Shown here: positions 55,989 to 64,000 of the stretch, piece after piece
How the letters are laid out: each line of letters begins with the position of its first letter
Numbering within the stretch: the first letter of the stretch is position 1
DNA from: Nonomuraea sp. SYSU D8015
Lineage (GTDB): Bacteria > Actinomycetota > Actinomycetes > Streptosporangiales > Streptosporangiaceae
Length of the DNA: 64,000 nucleotides
Reading direction: 5' to 3'
Assembly (NCBI RefSeq): GCF_008065375.1
Contig: NZ_VJYI01000002.1
Location: 248,001 to 312,000 of the forward strand
Notes under the pieces: model-generated
Databases searched by the model: none
What the model saw: only the letters and a program-made list of their open reading frames with translations
Told to the model about the DNA's origin: nothing
Translations under genes and position numbers: made by a program

Positions 55989-56777
55989 TCAGTATGCGCG
56001 GGCGTACCAGCGGCCCTCCGCGCTGCGCTCCAGCGACAGCGGCACCCCGAACGTCTGGGACAGGTTGTCGGGCGTCATGACGTGCTCCAGCGGCCCCTGG
56101 GCCACCACGGAGCCGTGCCGCATCAGCAGCCCGTGCGTGAACCCGGCCGGCACCTCCTCCACGTGGTGCGTCACCAGCACCAGCGTCGGTGAGCGGTAGT
56201 CGCCGGCCAGCAGGGACAGACGGCGCACCAGGTCTTCGCGACCGCCGAGGTCGAGCCCGGCCGCGGGCTCGTCGAGCAGGAGCAGTTCGGGGTCGGGCAT
56301 GAGGGCGCGGGCGATCTGCACCCGCTTGCGCTCGCCCTCGGACAGGGTGCCGAACCGCCGCCTGATCAGGTGGGCCGCCCCCATCATGTCGATCAGCTCG
56401 ACGGCCCTGGTCACGTCGTTGGAGTCGTATTCCTCGGTCCAGCGGCCCATGATCCCGTAGGAGGCCGTCAGCACGAGGTCGATGACCTTCTCCTCGGGCG
56501 GGATGCGCTCGGCCAGCGCGGCGCTCGCCAGCCCGATGCGCGGCCGCAGATCGAAGACGTCCGCCTGGCCCAACCGCTCGCCGAGCACCTCGATCAGACC
56601 CTCACTCGGATAGAGCAACGTGGCCGCGACCTGCAGCAACGTGGTCTTGCCCGCACCGTTGGGACCGATGACGACCCACCGCTCGTCCTCGCTGACCGTC
56701 CAGTCGATGCCGCGCAGCAGGGCCGCTCCGTCGCGCCTGACGGCGACGTCCTGGAGCCGCAGCACCTGACCACCCAT
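55989..56777 (-). CDS. ABC transporter ATP-binding protein, stand-alone
   Basis: 262 residues. Walker A is VVIGPNGAGKTTLLQVAATL, signature TLSEGERKRVQIARALMPDP, Walker B LLLLDEPAAGLDLGG, switch LVLVTHHVEEVPAGF. No permease gene is adjacent; the sequence resembles the ModF/iron-complex-like ATPases that often occur without a partner. The start at 56777 (MGGQVLRLQD) follows GGAGGTTCGGGG; longer starts are not supported. Confidence 0.93.
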   Translation of the reverse strand: MGGQVLRLQDVAVRRDGAALLRGIDWTVSEDERWVVIGPNGAGKTTLLQVAATLLYPSEGLIEVLGERLGQADVFDLRPRIGLASAALAERIPPEEKVIDLVLTASYGIMGRWTEEYDSNDVTRAVELIDMMGAAHLIRRRFGTLSEGERKRVQIARALMPDPELLLLDEPAAGLDLGGREDLVRRLSLLAGDYRSPTLVLVTHHVEEVPAGFTHGLLMRHGSVVAQGPLEHVMTPDNLSQTFGVPLSLERSAEGRWYARAY

Positions 56778-56833
56778 CCCCGAACCTCCTTTTGGAGTCA
56801 CCCTCGGGACAAACCTATTGCAGGGCGAGCGCT

Positions 56834-56839
56834 TATCGT
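56834..56839 (+). promoter_or_regulatory. -10 element of a probable leaderless transcript (hypothetical 56846)
   Basis: TATCGT fits TANNNT and ends six bases before the GTG at 56846. No Shine-Dalgarno sequence was seen. Confidence 0.45.
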
Positions 56840-56845
56840 GGATCG

Positions 56846-57562
56846 GTGCGCCCTGAATCGCCTGTCTGTCCCGCCCTGGTCGCCTGGGGCAACGCGTGGC
56901 TCGCCGGCCATGTCGGCCTCGACGAGGCGGCTGACCACGTGGAAGTCGTCGGCGGGCCCGCCGTCGCAGGTGAGGTTCCGCTCCGTAAATACCTCGCAAA
57001 CCTGCGTGTCGGCGGGCTGCGCGAACTGCGTCTCGCCCTGCCGGCGCCCGGCGACCCCCTCGGGCTGTCGGGCCCCGCGTCGTTCAACTCGGCCGCGATC
57101 GACGCCGGTCAGGCCGTGATCGCGGTGCTCGACGACGGCAACCTCGGGCTGGTGCCGGTGCCGGACCACCGCGGGTCGTCCTATGCCGGGGTACGCCTGG
57201 AGGTGCACGAGTCCGGGCCGGTACGCCACGACCTGCCGTCGCTCGCCGAGGCCGAACGAGACCTTTCCGACGCCATACGCTCGGCCACCGAGGCGTTGAC
57301 CTCGGTCGAGGGCCCCGCACAGGACCGTCCCGAGCTGGGAGGCCGGGGCGGTGAGCTGGCGCCGGGCTATCCCCCGCGCGCGCACCGCGTCTCCACGCTG
57401 GCCACGCGGCTGGCCGCGGTGCTGCACCTGGCCGACGACCGGGGTCTCACGTCCGGGCAGATCGCCGCCCGCGGCGCCGCTCTGCGCGAGCTCGACCGCG
57501 CGGTGCGGCGCGCGCTCGTGGCCGCCCACCACGCGATCTTCGAGCCGCTCAGGAACCACTAG
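56846..57562 (+). CDS. conserved actinobacterial hypothetical protein
   Basis: 238 residues, soluble. PVCPALVAWGNAWLAGHVGL and VVGGPAVAGEVPLRKYLANL lie near the N-terminus, and the C-terminal part is helical (HRVSTLATRLAAVLHLADDR, RELDRAVRRALVAAHHAIFE). I recognise it as a common conserved actinobacterial protein without assigned function. The GTG at 56846 has a -10 element at leaderless distance. Its end overlaps the convergent kinase gene by 14 bases. Confidence 0.8.
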   Translation: MRPESPVCPALVAWGNAWLAGHVGLDEAADHVEVVGGPAVAGEVPLRKYLANLRVGGLRELRLALPAPGDPLGLSGPASFNSAAIDAGQAVIAVLDDGNLGLVPVPDHRGSSYAGVRLEVHESGPVRHDLPSLAEAERDLSDAIRSATEALTSVEGPAQDRPELGGRGGELAPGYPPRAHRVSTLATRLAAVLHLADDRGLTSGQIAARGAALRELDRAVRRALVAAHHAIFEPLRNH

Positions 57563-60479
57563 CCGCGTCCTCGGCCTTCCACATCCTGACCAGCTTGTCC
57601 TCGCCCGCCGAGACGACGGCGACGCGGTCGCCGACGGAGACGATGCCGACGGCGTACACGCCGCTCTTGTGTGCCTTCACCGGCTTGCCGAGCGCCTTGC
57701 GGGTGTCGGGATCCCACAGCCTGATCGTGCCGTCGGTGCTGCCGGACAGCAGTACCGTGCGATCACCCATGGTGCCGAAAGACAGCGCGTAGATGTTCTT
57801 CTTGTGGCCGGACATGGTGCCGAGGGTCTTGCCGTTCTTCGGATCCCAGATCCGGATTTTTCCGTCCTTGCCGCCCGAGGCCACGACCGTCTTCCCGCCG
57901 ACCTTGCCGACCGTGACCGCGTACACGCCCTTCGAGTGGCCCTTGTACGCCTTCCCGTACGCCTTGCGCTTGGACATGTCCCACATGCGCAGGGACTCGT
58001 CCCCACTGGCCGAGATCGCGATCGCGCGGTCGCCGATGTGCGTGGCGCTGAGCCAGTTGACCGGCTTGCGGTGGGCCCTGATGCTCTTGCCCATGGCCTT
58101 GCGTTTGTCGAGGTCCCAGAAGCGCAGATAGCCGTCGGCGTCGCCGGTGACCGCCACCCACTTGCCCTTGACCTTGGTCACGGCGGCTGCGAAGACGGAC
58201 TGGCCGTGCCAGCCGAGGATCTTGCCCTTGCGGGTCTTGAGGTTCCACAGGCGGACGCTGCCGTCGTAGCCACCGGAGACGGCCACGGGGGTCTTGCCCA
58301 TCATCGCGCCGGCGACGGCGTACACCTCCTGGCTGTGGCCCTTCATGGTGGCCAGGGACTTGTGCTCGGCCAGGTCCCACAGGCGTACGCGGCCGTCCTG
58401 GCCGCCGGTGACCAGCCAGGTCGTCTCGTCGCCGACGGACACGGCGGAGAACGTCTGGACTCCCTTGGTGTGGCCCTTGAGTGACTTGCCGTCCTGCTTG
58501 CCCACCACCGGGACCGTCGTCTGCTGCTCGGTCTGGGCGGGGGCGGGCGTCGTGGTGACCACCGTGGGCGTGGGTGTGGACGTGATCGTCGGCGTGGGGG
58601 GCGGGGTGGGGGTGAACGACGTGGTCGCCTGGGTGAGGGTCTTCCCGCCCGGGTCCGAGGTGCTTCCGAACATCTTCGGGCTGAAGTACAGCACGCCGCC
58701 GGCCAGGACCAGCGCCACGGCGAGCGCGCCCGCCACCATGGCCGCCCGTCGCCGCCTGGCCTTGGCCGTGTCGGACCGCTCCCCGGCCTCGACGTTCTCG
58801 AAGAAGGCGTCGTTGTCGCCCCGGGGCGGCTCGCCCTTCTTCGACCGCCGGGGACCGTCCTGCCCTTGGCCCGGCGCGTGTGGATTCGGCGCCGCGTTCA
58901 TGGGATAGGGCGGCCGGTATTGCCCGCCCGGCGGGGGTTGCGGCGGCACGAACGACCCGGCCGACCGACCAGAGGCCGGCTCCTGCTGCTGCGCCCCCGG
59001 CACCTGCTGCGCCGCCGGCGTGAACGGCGCCGCCGCCTGCGGGGACAACGGTGTGTACGGTGCTGGCGGCTGCTGCGACGACGCCCGGGGTCCGCCGGCC
59101 GGGTACCCGGCGTTGGCGGGAGGCGCCGGCGGGCCCGCATAGGCGTCACCCGACGGATTGGCCCAGCCGGACGCCGCATGTCCCGCCGGCGCAGGCCCTT
59201 CGGGGCTGACCCACCCGGCCCCGCCGACCGGCTGCTGCACCCCCGGAGGCGCCCACCCGACTCCCGACGCCACTCCGCCGCCCCCGGCAGCCTGCCCCCC
59301 GGAGCCGTGCGGCCCGACGCCATGCGGCCCCGACGCGTGCGGCCGGGACGCATGTGGCCCGGAATCGCGCGGGCCAGCGCCATACGGGCCAGCGGCGTGC
59401 TGTCCCGACACCTGCGGTCCGGACACCTGCGGCCCAGCGGCCTGGGGACCGGAGCCCTGCGGTCCGGCCGCATGCGCTCCAGTGCCCGACGATCTCTCGG
59501 CAGGCGAGCCCGAGGGCACGGCGGCCGCCGGTGACCCTCCGGGGCTGGCCCAGCCGGAGGCCGGAGGGCCGGAAGCGGCCGAAAGGCCGGGCGTGGGTGA
59601 GGGGGGTTGCTCGGCGGCCAGTTGGGAGCCGGTGGTGAGGGCGACCTCGTCGTCGAGCCGAGGCGCCGCCCCCTGGTTCTCCAGCAGCGCGAACAGCACG
59701 TCGGCCGCCGTGGGCCGCTCCTCGGCGCGCTTGTTCAGGCACGACTGCACGATCGGCCGCAGATCGTCGGGCAGCGCCGACAGGTCCGGCTCCTCGTTCA
59801 TCACCCGGTAGATGACCGCCGGCAGGCTGTCCTGCCCGAACGCGGGCCGCCCGGTGGCGGCGAACACCATGGTCAGGGCCCAGCTGAACATGTCGCTGGC
59901 GGGCCCGACCCGTTCGGCGGAGATCTGCTCAGGCGACATGTACGCCGGCGTCCCCACCACCCCGCTGCTGATCGTCATCGCCGAGTCCAGCGCCCTGGCG
60001 ATGCCGAAGTCGATCACCCGCGGCCCGTCGCTGCCGATCAGCACGTTGCTCGGTTTGAAGTCCCGATGCACGATGCCCGCCCGGTGGATGGCGGCCAGCG
60101 CGGTGACCGTGCCGACGGCCAGGCGGTAGAGCGCCCCGCCCGTACGCGGCCCCTCCCGCTGCACCACGACCTGGAGCGACACGCCGTCGACCAGCTCGCT
60201 GACGATGTAGGCCTGCTCGCCGTCCATGTTCGCGCCGAGCACCTGCGCGGTGCAGAACTGAGCGACCCGGCGCGCCGCCGCCACCTCGCGCATGAACCGC
60301 TCGCCGTCCAGGCCCGGTTTGTCGAGGCGGGTGTTCAGCAGCTTGATCGCCACGAGCCGCCCGTCGGGCGCCTCCCCCTTGAAGACGATCCCCTGCGCCC
60401 CTTTGCCCAGGCGGCCGAGCAACCGATAGTTGCCCAGCGACTGCGGATCACCCGGCTGTAAGGGGTGCGTTTCCGGCAC
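57549..60479 (-). CDS. serine/threonine protein kinase with seven WD40 repeats
   Basis: 976 residues. The N-terminal Hanks-type kinase (about 12-270) has LGKGAQGIVFKGEAPDGRLV, IVHRDFKPSNVLIGSDGPRV, IDFGIARALDSAM and GTPAYMSPEQ. A disordered Gly/Pro/Ala-rich region (about 285-570) with degenerate SGPH/SGPQ-type repeats follows, then a membrane helix near 580-600 (MVAGALAVALVLAGGVLYFS). Outside is a WD40 beta-propeller (about 660-970), with seven blades ending in WDL, WNL, WDL, WDM, WDP, WDP and WKA motifs. It likely senses an extracellular protein through the propeller. The start is GTG at 60479 with GGGGGAGG upstream. Confidence 0.93.
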   Translation of the reverse strand: MPETHPLQPGDPQSLGNYRLLGRLGKGAQGIVFKGEAPDGRLVAIKLLNTRLDKPGLDGERFMREVAAARRVAQFCTAQVLGANMDGEQAYIVSELVDGVSLQVVVQREGPRTGGALYRLAVGTVTALAAIHRAGIVHRDFKPSNVLIGSDGPRVIDFGIARALDSAMTISSGVVGTPAYMSPEQISAERVGPASDMFSWALTMVFAATGRPAFGQDSLPAVIYRVMNEEPDLSALPDDLRPIVQSCLNKRAEERPTAADVLFALLENQGAAPRLDDEVALTTGSQLAAEQPPSPTPGLSAASGPPASGWASPGGSPAAAVPSGSPAERSSGTGAHAAGPQGSGPQAAGPQVSGPQVSGQHAAGPYGAGPRDSGPHASRPHASGPHGVGPHGSGGQAAGGGGVASGVGWAPPGVQQPVGGAGWVSPEGPAPAGHAASGWANPSGDAYAGPPAPPANAGYPAGGPRASSQQPPAPYTPLSPQAAAPFTPAAQQVPGAQQQEPASGRSAGSFVPPQPPPGGQYRPPYPMNAAPNPHAPGQGQDGPRRSKKGEPPRGDNDAFFENVEAGERSDTAKARRRRAAMVAGALAVALVLAGGVLYFSPKMFGSTSDPGGKTLTQATTSFTPTPPPTPTITSTPTPTVVTTTPAPAQTEQQTTVPVVGKQDGKSLKGHTKGVQTFSAVSVGDETTWLVTGGQDGRVRLWDLAEHKSLATMKGHSQEVYAVAGAMMGKTPVAVSGGYDGSVRLWNLKTRKGKILGWHGQSVFAAAVTKVKGKWVAVTGDADGYLRFWDLDKRKAMGKSIRAHRKPVNWLSATHIGDRAIAISASGDESLRMWDMSKRKAYGKAYKGHSKGVYAVTVGKVGGKTVVASGGKDGKIRIWDPKNGKTLGTMSGHKKNIYALSFGTMGDRTVLLSGSTDGTIRLWDPDTRKALGKPVKAHKSGVYAVGIVSVGDRVAVVSAGEDKLVRMWKAEDAASGS
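59270..59500 (-). repeat. degenerate short peptide repeat in the kinase linker
   Basis: Encodes about 75 residues built from a 5-7-residue unit of the type SGPH-A or SGPQ-V/A (GPHASRPHASGPHGVGPHGS, GPQVSGPQVSGQHAAGPYGA). The DNA repeat is imperfect, with many copies of a GGCCCGCACGCG-like word on the coding strand. Confidence 0.6.
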
Positions 60480-60648
60480 CTGGTCCTCCCCCTTGTGCTA
60501 GACCCCCGATCACAAGCGTGATAGGCCAGCGCAAACCCCCGCAAGCCATCCCAGGTCACGAAAGATCATCACTCATTGCGAAAAAGTTGCCCTTCGCAAT
60601 AATCGTGGAGATGATCGGGGATTTCCAGCACCGTAGGGGGAGCCGTAC
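60480..60648. other. divergent promoter region
   Basis: 169 bases between the kinase gene (minus) and the secreted-protein gene (plus), AT-richer than average around 60560-60620. No operator stands out. Confidence 0.4.
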
Positions 60649-61308
60649 ATGCGTAGAAGCTTCAGCGTGTTCTTAGCCGGCGGACTGGCCGTCGGCGCCC
60701 TGGCCGCGCCGGGCCAGGCCACCGCCGCCACAACCGCCACAACCGTGGCGCCCGCCGCCACCGCACGGCTGGCGCCGTACTCGAGTTTCGAGGTCTCAGT
60801 CAAGCACACCAAGCGCACCAAGCGCGGTGGCAAGATCACATACTACGTCAAGGCCAAGAACCTGGGCCCGCACTACGCCGACTACTACTGGATAGGCGGC
60901 GAGGTGCCGAAGGGCGTCGTGCCGACCCTGCGCTGGGGCGGCCCCAAGGGCACGAAGTGCACCTGGGAGGACCGCTGGTTCTGGTGCTGGAGCCCGCTGC
61001 GTCTGGAGAAGGGCGAGACCGACTGGCTCAACTTCCAGGTGACGCTGAAGAAGGGCACCACGGGCGCCGCCACGGCCCGCCTCGGCGTGATGTCCTTCGA
61101 CGTCGACCAAGGCATGGAGAACTTGAGCGAGGAGGAGTTCGAGCGTCTCGGCGTCAAGGGCTACCACTGGCTCAAGAAGGTGAAGACGACGATCGTCTCC
61201 CCGCCGCGGCCGGGCCGGCCGACGCGTGGCTACACTCCGCCGCCCCCGGTCAAGGAGTTCAACCCGCCGTCCAGCCGCGTCGAGACGAACAAGAAGAAGG
61301 ACACCTGA
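60649..61308 (+). CDS. secreted beta-rich protein of unknown function
   Basis: 219 residues. The signal peptide RRSFSVFLAGGLAVGALAAP ends near an Ala-x-Ala site. The mature part is beta-rich and resembles DUF11-like secreted domains (YYVKAKNLGPHYADYYWIGG, CTWEDRWFWCW with a cysteine pair), and the C-terminal 40 residues are Pro/Arg/Lys-rich. GGGGGAG lies upstream of the ATG. It diverges from the kinase gene and converges with the response regulator gene. No enzymatic motif is seen. Confidence 0.82.
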   Translation: MRRSFSVFLAGGLAVGALAAPGQATAATTATTVAPAATARLAPYSSFEVSVKHTKRTKRGGKITYYVKAKNLGPHYADYYWIGGEVPKGVVPTLRWGGPKGTKCTWEDRWFWCWSPLRLEKGETDWLNFQVTLKKGTTGAATARLGVMSFDVDQGMENLSEEEFERLGVKGYHWLKKVKTTIVSPPRPGRPTRGYTPPPPVKEFNPPSSRVETNKKKDT

Positions 61309-61311
61309 CCA

Positions 61312-61935
61312 TCAGCCCAGGCCGTGGCGCACCGCGTAGAGCGCGGCCTGGGTGCGGTCCTGTACGCCCAGCTTCATCAGCACGTTGGAGACGTGGGTCT
61401 TGACCGTCTTCTCGGCGACGGCCAGGCTCCTCGCGATCTCCCTGTTGGACCGGCCGGCCGCGATGAGCGCCAGGACCTCGCGCTCGCGGTCGGTCAGCGG
61501 GACCGGCGCCGGCACCTCGGCCTCGTCGGCGGCCCGGGACAGCATCGCCTCGGCCGCCTCGGGGGCGAGCAGCACCTGGCCGCCGTGCACCGCGCGTACC
61601 GCCTGGACGAGCGCATTCGGATCGACGTCCTTGTAGAGGAACCCGGCCGCGCCCGCGCGCATCGCCGGGCCGACGTCACCGCGGTCGCTCACCGACGTCA
61701 GCACCACCACTCTGGTCTTCGAGCCGGCCAGGCGCTCCAGCGCGCCGTGTCCGTCGAGCACCGGCATCTTCAGGTCGAGCAGCAGCACGTCGGGGCCCAG
61801 TTGCTCGACCAGCTCGACGGCCTGCGCCCCGTCGCCCGCCTCGCCGACGACCGTGATGTCATCCTGCAGGTCGAGGAATGTCCGCAGCCCCTGCCGCACC
61901 ACCGGATGATCGTCGGCGATCAGCACCCGGATCAC
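61312..61935 (-). CDS. NarL/LuxR-type response regulator
   Basis: 207 residues. The receiver domain has IRVLIADDHPVVRQGLRTFL, the phosphoacceptor aspartate in VLLLDLKMPVLDGHG and the conserved lysine in FLYKDVDPNALVQ. The C-terminal HTH is LTDREREVLALIAAGRSNRE followed by IARSLAVAEKTVKTHVSNVL. It overlaps the sensor kinase gene by four bases (ATGA) and is transcribed with it. The target genes are unknown. Confidence 0.95.
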   Translation of the reverse strand: MIRVLIADDHPVVRQGLRTFLDLQDDITVVGEAGDGAQAVELVEQLGPDVLLLDLKMPVLDGHGALERLAGSKTRVVVLTSVSDRGDVGPAMRAGAAGFLYKDVDPNALVQAVRAVHGGQVLLAPEAAEAMLSRAADEAEVPAPVPLTDREREVLALIAAGRSNREIARSLAVAEKTVKTHVSNVLMKLGVQDRTQAALYAVRHGLG

Positions 61936-63056
61936 ACGCCCACCTCCACGCGTACCGTCGTCCCCCGGCCGGGGGACGACTCGACGGTCATCACCCCGCC
62001 GACCGACTCGGCCCTGTCACGCATCGACACCAGCCCGAGCCCGCGCGACTCCGCCTGCTCGAAACCGCTGCCGTCGTCGCGCACGATCAACACCAGCTTG
62101 CCGTCCTCGTACGACAGGCGCACGAGGACGTGCGTGGCCCCGGAGTGCCTGAGCGCGTTGTGCAGCGCCTCCTGGGCCACCCGCAGCACCGCCACCTCGA
62201 CCGCCGAGTCCAGCGGCGGCAGCTCGGCGCACTCGAACGCGACCACGGACGGGTGGAGCCGGTCGAGCAGGCGCACGTGCTTGCGCAGCGTCTCGGACAG
62301 CCCGTGCCGGTCGAGCTCGGCCGGGCGCAGCTCCACGATCACCGCGCGCAGCTCGGAGAGCGCCTCGCCGGCCAGGCGCTGGACGCGTTCGAGCTCCACG
62401 GCGGCCTTGTCGGGGGCCTGTTCCAGCATCGCCCCCGCGGCCTGGGCGCTGAGTCGCAGCGAGAACAGCTTCTGCGTGACGGCGTCGTGCAGCTCTCTGG
62501 CCACCCGGTTGCGCTCTTCCAGCATGGCCAGCTCGCGGCCGCGCTCGTAGAGCCTGGCGTTGGTCAGCGCGATCGCGGCGTGCGCGGCGAACAGCGTGAG
62601 GAGGTCCTGGTCTTCCTGGGTGAAGCCGCCGGGCGTGCGCTTGTTGGCCAGGAAGATGATGCCGAGCACCTCCTCGCCGTCGCGGATGGGGACGCCGAGG
62701 AAGTCTTTCATGACCGGGTGCGCCTTCGGCCAGTATTCGAACCTCGGGTCCTTGCGGATGTCGGGGAGCCTCGCGGGAGCCCCCTCGCGCAGCATCACGC
62801 CGAGCATGCCATGCTGTCTCGGCAGCGGCCCGATGGCGTCCCACTGCTTGTCGGTGATGCCCTCGGCGACGAACTCGGCGAACGAGCCGTCGTCGTCGGG
62901 CACGCCGAGCGCGGCGTAGCGGGCGTCGAGCAGGCGCTGCGCCGAGCGTACGATGACCTGCAGCACCTCCCGGACGGACAGGTGCCGGGTGACGGCGAGC
63001 ACCGCTGAGCTCACCGCCTGCAAGATCTCGTCTCGGTCGGCCCTCACGGCATCCAC
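61932..63056 (-). CDS. GAF-domain sensor histidine kinase
   Basis: 374 residues, cytoplasmic: no membrane helix. The GAF domain spans about 30-165 (LGVPDDDGSFAEFVAEGITD, VLGIIFLANKRTPGGFTQED). The HisKA_3 block is RNRVARELHDAVTQKLFSLR with the phosphoacceptor histidine; the ATPase N box is RVAQEALHNALRHSGATHVL and the G box is GLGLVSMRDRAES. DevS/NreB-like soluble kinases sense oxygen, haem or small ligands. The start is GTG at 63056. It diverges from the SDR gene at 63141. Confidence 0.93.
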   Translation of the reverse strand: MDAVRADRDEILQAVSSAVLAVTRHLSVREVLQVIVRSAQRLLDARYAALGVPDDDGSFAEFVAEGITDKQWDAIGPLPRQHGMLGVMLREGAPARLPDIRKDPRFEYWPKAHPVMKDFLGVPIRDGEEVLGIIFLANKRTPGGFTQEDQDLLTLFAAHAAIALTNARLYERGRELAMLEERNRVARELHDAVTQKLFSLRLSAQAAGAMLEQAPDKAAVELERVQRLAGEALSELRAVIVELRPAELDRHGLSETLRKHVRLLDRLHPSVVAFECAELPPLDSAVEVAVLRVAQEALHNALRHSGATHVLVRLSYEDGKLVLIVRDDGSGFEQAESRGLGLVSMRDRAESVGGVMTVESSPGRGTTVRVEVGV

Positions 63057-63127
63057 CCTATGGTCCTAGGACGAAGTGCCCAGCCCGGACGGACCTTCAG
63101 CCCGATGTCCGCCGTTCGCCGCGTTCC

Positions 63128-63133
63128 TAGCGT
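63128..63133 (+). promoter_or_regulatory. -10 element of a probable leaderless transcript (SDR 63141)
   Basis: TAGCGT fits TANNNT and ends seven bases before the ATG at 63141. No Shine-Dalgarno sequence was seen. The -35 is not obvious. Confidence 0.45.
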
Positions 63134-63140
63134 CGAAGCC

Positions 63141-63797
63141 ATGACGAACACCGCACTCATCACCGGCGCCTCCCGCGGACTCGGTCTCGCGCTGGCGCGG
63201 TCGCTGGCAGGTTCGGGCTGGAACCTCGTGCTCACCGCCCGCGGGGCGGACGACCTGAAGCGGGTCGCGGCCGAGCTGGGCGCCACCGCGATCCCGGGAG
63301 ACGTGGCCGACCCAGCGCACGTCGAGCGTCTGGCCCGGGCGGTGCCTGAGCTGGACCTGCTGGTCAACAACGCGAGCGACCTGGGCGTGACGCCGTTGCC
63401 GCCGCTGGCGGGATACCCGCTGGAGGCGTTCAGGGCACTGCTGGAGACGAACGTGACCGCTCCCCTCGCCCTCATCCAGGCCACGCTGCCGGCCCTGCGT
63501 TCCGCGAACGGCGCGATCGTGAACGTGACCTCCGACGCCGCCGCCGGCGCGTACGAGGGCTGGGGCGGCTACGGCGCCAGCAAGGCCGCACTGGAGCAGT
63601 TGTCGAACGTGCTGGCCGCCGAGGAGCCCGGCGTACGGGTCTGGTGGGTCGATCCGGGCGAGATGAACACGCGCATGCTCGCCGACGCCGTGGGCGCCGA
63701 GGAGGCGGCGTCCGCCACCGACCCGGCGAAGGTGGCCGCGACGCTGCACGAGCTGATCGGCTCCCGCCCGGCCAGCGGAAAAGTGAGCCTGCAATGA
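63141..63797 (+). CDS. SDR family oxidoreductase
   Basis: 218 residues, short for the family. NAD(P) loop LITGASRGLGLALARSLAGS, LLVNNASDLGVTPLPPLAGY, catalytic serine in VNVTSDAAAGAYEGW and YGASKAALEQLSNV. The C-terminus lacks the usual GGxxxD extension. The ATG at 63141 has a -10 element at leaderless distance. It overlaps the QueA-like gene by four bases (ATGA), which is a common actinobacterial pairing. Confidence 0.92.
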   Translation: MTNTALITGASRGLGLALARSLAGSGWNLVLTARGADDLKRVAAELGATAIPGDVADPAHVERLARAVPELDLLVNNASDLGVTPLPPLAGYPLEAFRALLETNVTAPLALIQATLPALRSANGAIVNVTSDAAAGAYEGWGGYGASKAALEQLSNVLAAEEPGVRVWWVDPGEMNTRMLADAVGAEEAASATDPAKVAATLHELIGSRPASGKVSLQ

Positions 63798-64000
63798 CCG
63801 TGGCACTCGACTTCGTCCTGCCGCCCGGCCTGTCGGCCCATGAGCCGCCCGAGGCCCGGGGGATGTCCAGGGACGCGGTACGGCTGATGGTCTCGCGCGG
63901 CGACTCGGCCCCCGAGCACCACCGGTTCCTGGACCTGCCGAAGCTGCTCGACCCGGGGGACCTCATCGTGGTCAACAACTCGGCGACGCTGCCCGCGGCG
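63794..64000 (+). CDS. S-adenosylmethionine:tRNA ribosyltransferase-isomerase-like protein, truncated by the window edge
   Basis: Only the first 69 residues are inside the window. MTVALDFVLPPGLSAHEPPE, GMSRDAVRLMVSRGDSAPEH, then HRFLDLPKLLDPGDLIVVNN match the N-terminal barrel of QueA. QueA transfers the ribosyl part of SAM to preQ1-tRNA in queuosine synthesis; the actinobacterial branch is diverged and its substrate is uncertain, since queuosine genes are often missing. The ATG shares bases with the stop of the SDR gene. Confidence 0.85.
   Translation, partial: MTVALDFVLPPGLSAHEPPEARGMSRDAVRLMVSRGDSAPEHHRFLDLPKLLDPGDLIVVNNSATLPAA

Overview
The window is chromosomal DNA from a high-GC Gram-positive actinobacterium. 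GTG starts are frequent, codon third positions are rich in G and C, and the gene set is typical: Rex-hemACDB, a BldN-type sigma factor with its anti-sigma factor, HspR/HAIR heat-shock control, DUF397/DUF5753 regulators and the actinobacterial small ribosomal protein bS22. The mix (many XRE/DUF5753 and LuxR regulators, BldN, conjugative-element relics, PQQ sugar dehydrogenase with LamG) suggests a sporulating filamentous genus such as Nonomuraea or another Streptosporangiales member. That assignment is inference.

Layout. 1-4775 (minus): rex-hemA-hemC-hemD-hemB, one translationally coupled operon with a Rex operator in front; a glutaredoxin-like gene diverges from it. 5118-8174: a membrane protein with a C-terminal monooxygenase-like domain, then the developmental sigma/anti-sigma pair. 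8284-16341: HAD phosphatase, an ECF sigma factor with an LCP-type partner, SDR, acyltransferase, epimerase, bS22, an excisionase-like HTH protein and an AcuC operon. 16510-23235: a two-component system with an ABC exporter, and a MacA/MacB-like tripartite exporter. 23294-25379: two proline genes separated by a tandem repeat. 25433-29801: a lipoprotein and a large secreted sugar dehydrogenase with duplicated LamG modules. 29880-36664: the dnaK-grpE-dnaJ-hspR-clpB chaperone operon. 36800-46149: accessory and regulatory genes (secreted protein, TPR, TetR units, EphD-like fusion, CapA, MmyB-type regulator with MFS pump). 46174-49215: a self-contained XRE/DUF397 plus conjugation-relic module bounded by hairpins. 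49271-53853: molybdopterin oxidoreductase, HD nucleotidase, Rieske membrane protein, NmrA-like protein. 54090-64000: TSUP exporter, SPFH protein, ABC ATPase, WD40 Ser/Thr kinase, secreted protein, two-component system, SDR and the start of a QueA-like gene.

How the genes work together. Redox (Rex/NADH) controls tetrapyrrole synthesis, and protein-damage feedback (DnaK-HspR) controls the chaperones. Several transport units carry their own regulator. Eight genes seem to be leaderless: a TANNNT -10 element lies 6-7 bases before the start codon and no Shine-Dalgarno sequence is seen. The most unusual items are the ECF sigma factor paired with an LCP enzyme carrying an anti-sigma-like N-terminus, the identical 435-bp LamG repeats, the regulatory/conjugation-relic island, and several clean palindromic operators.
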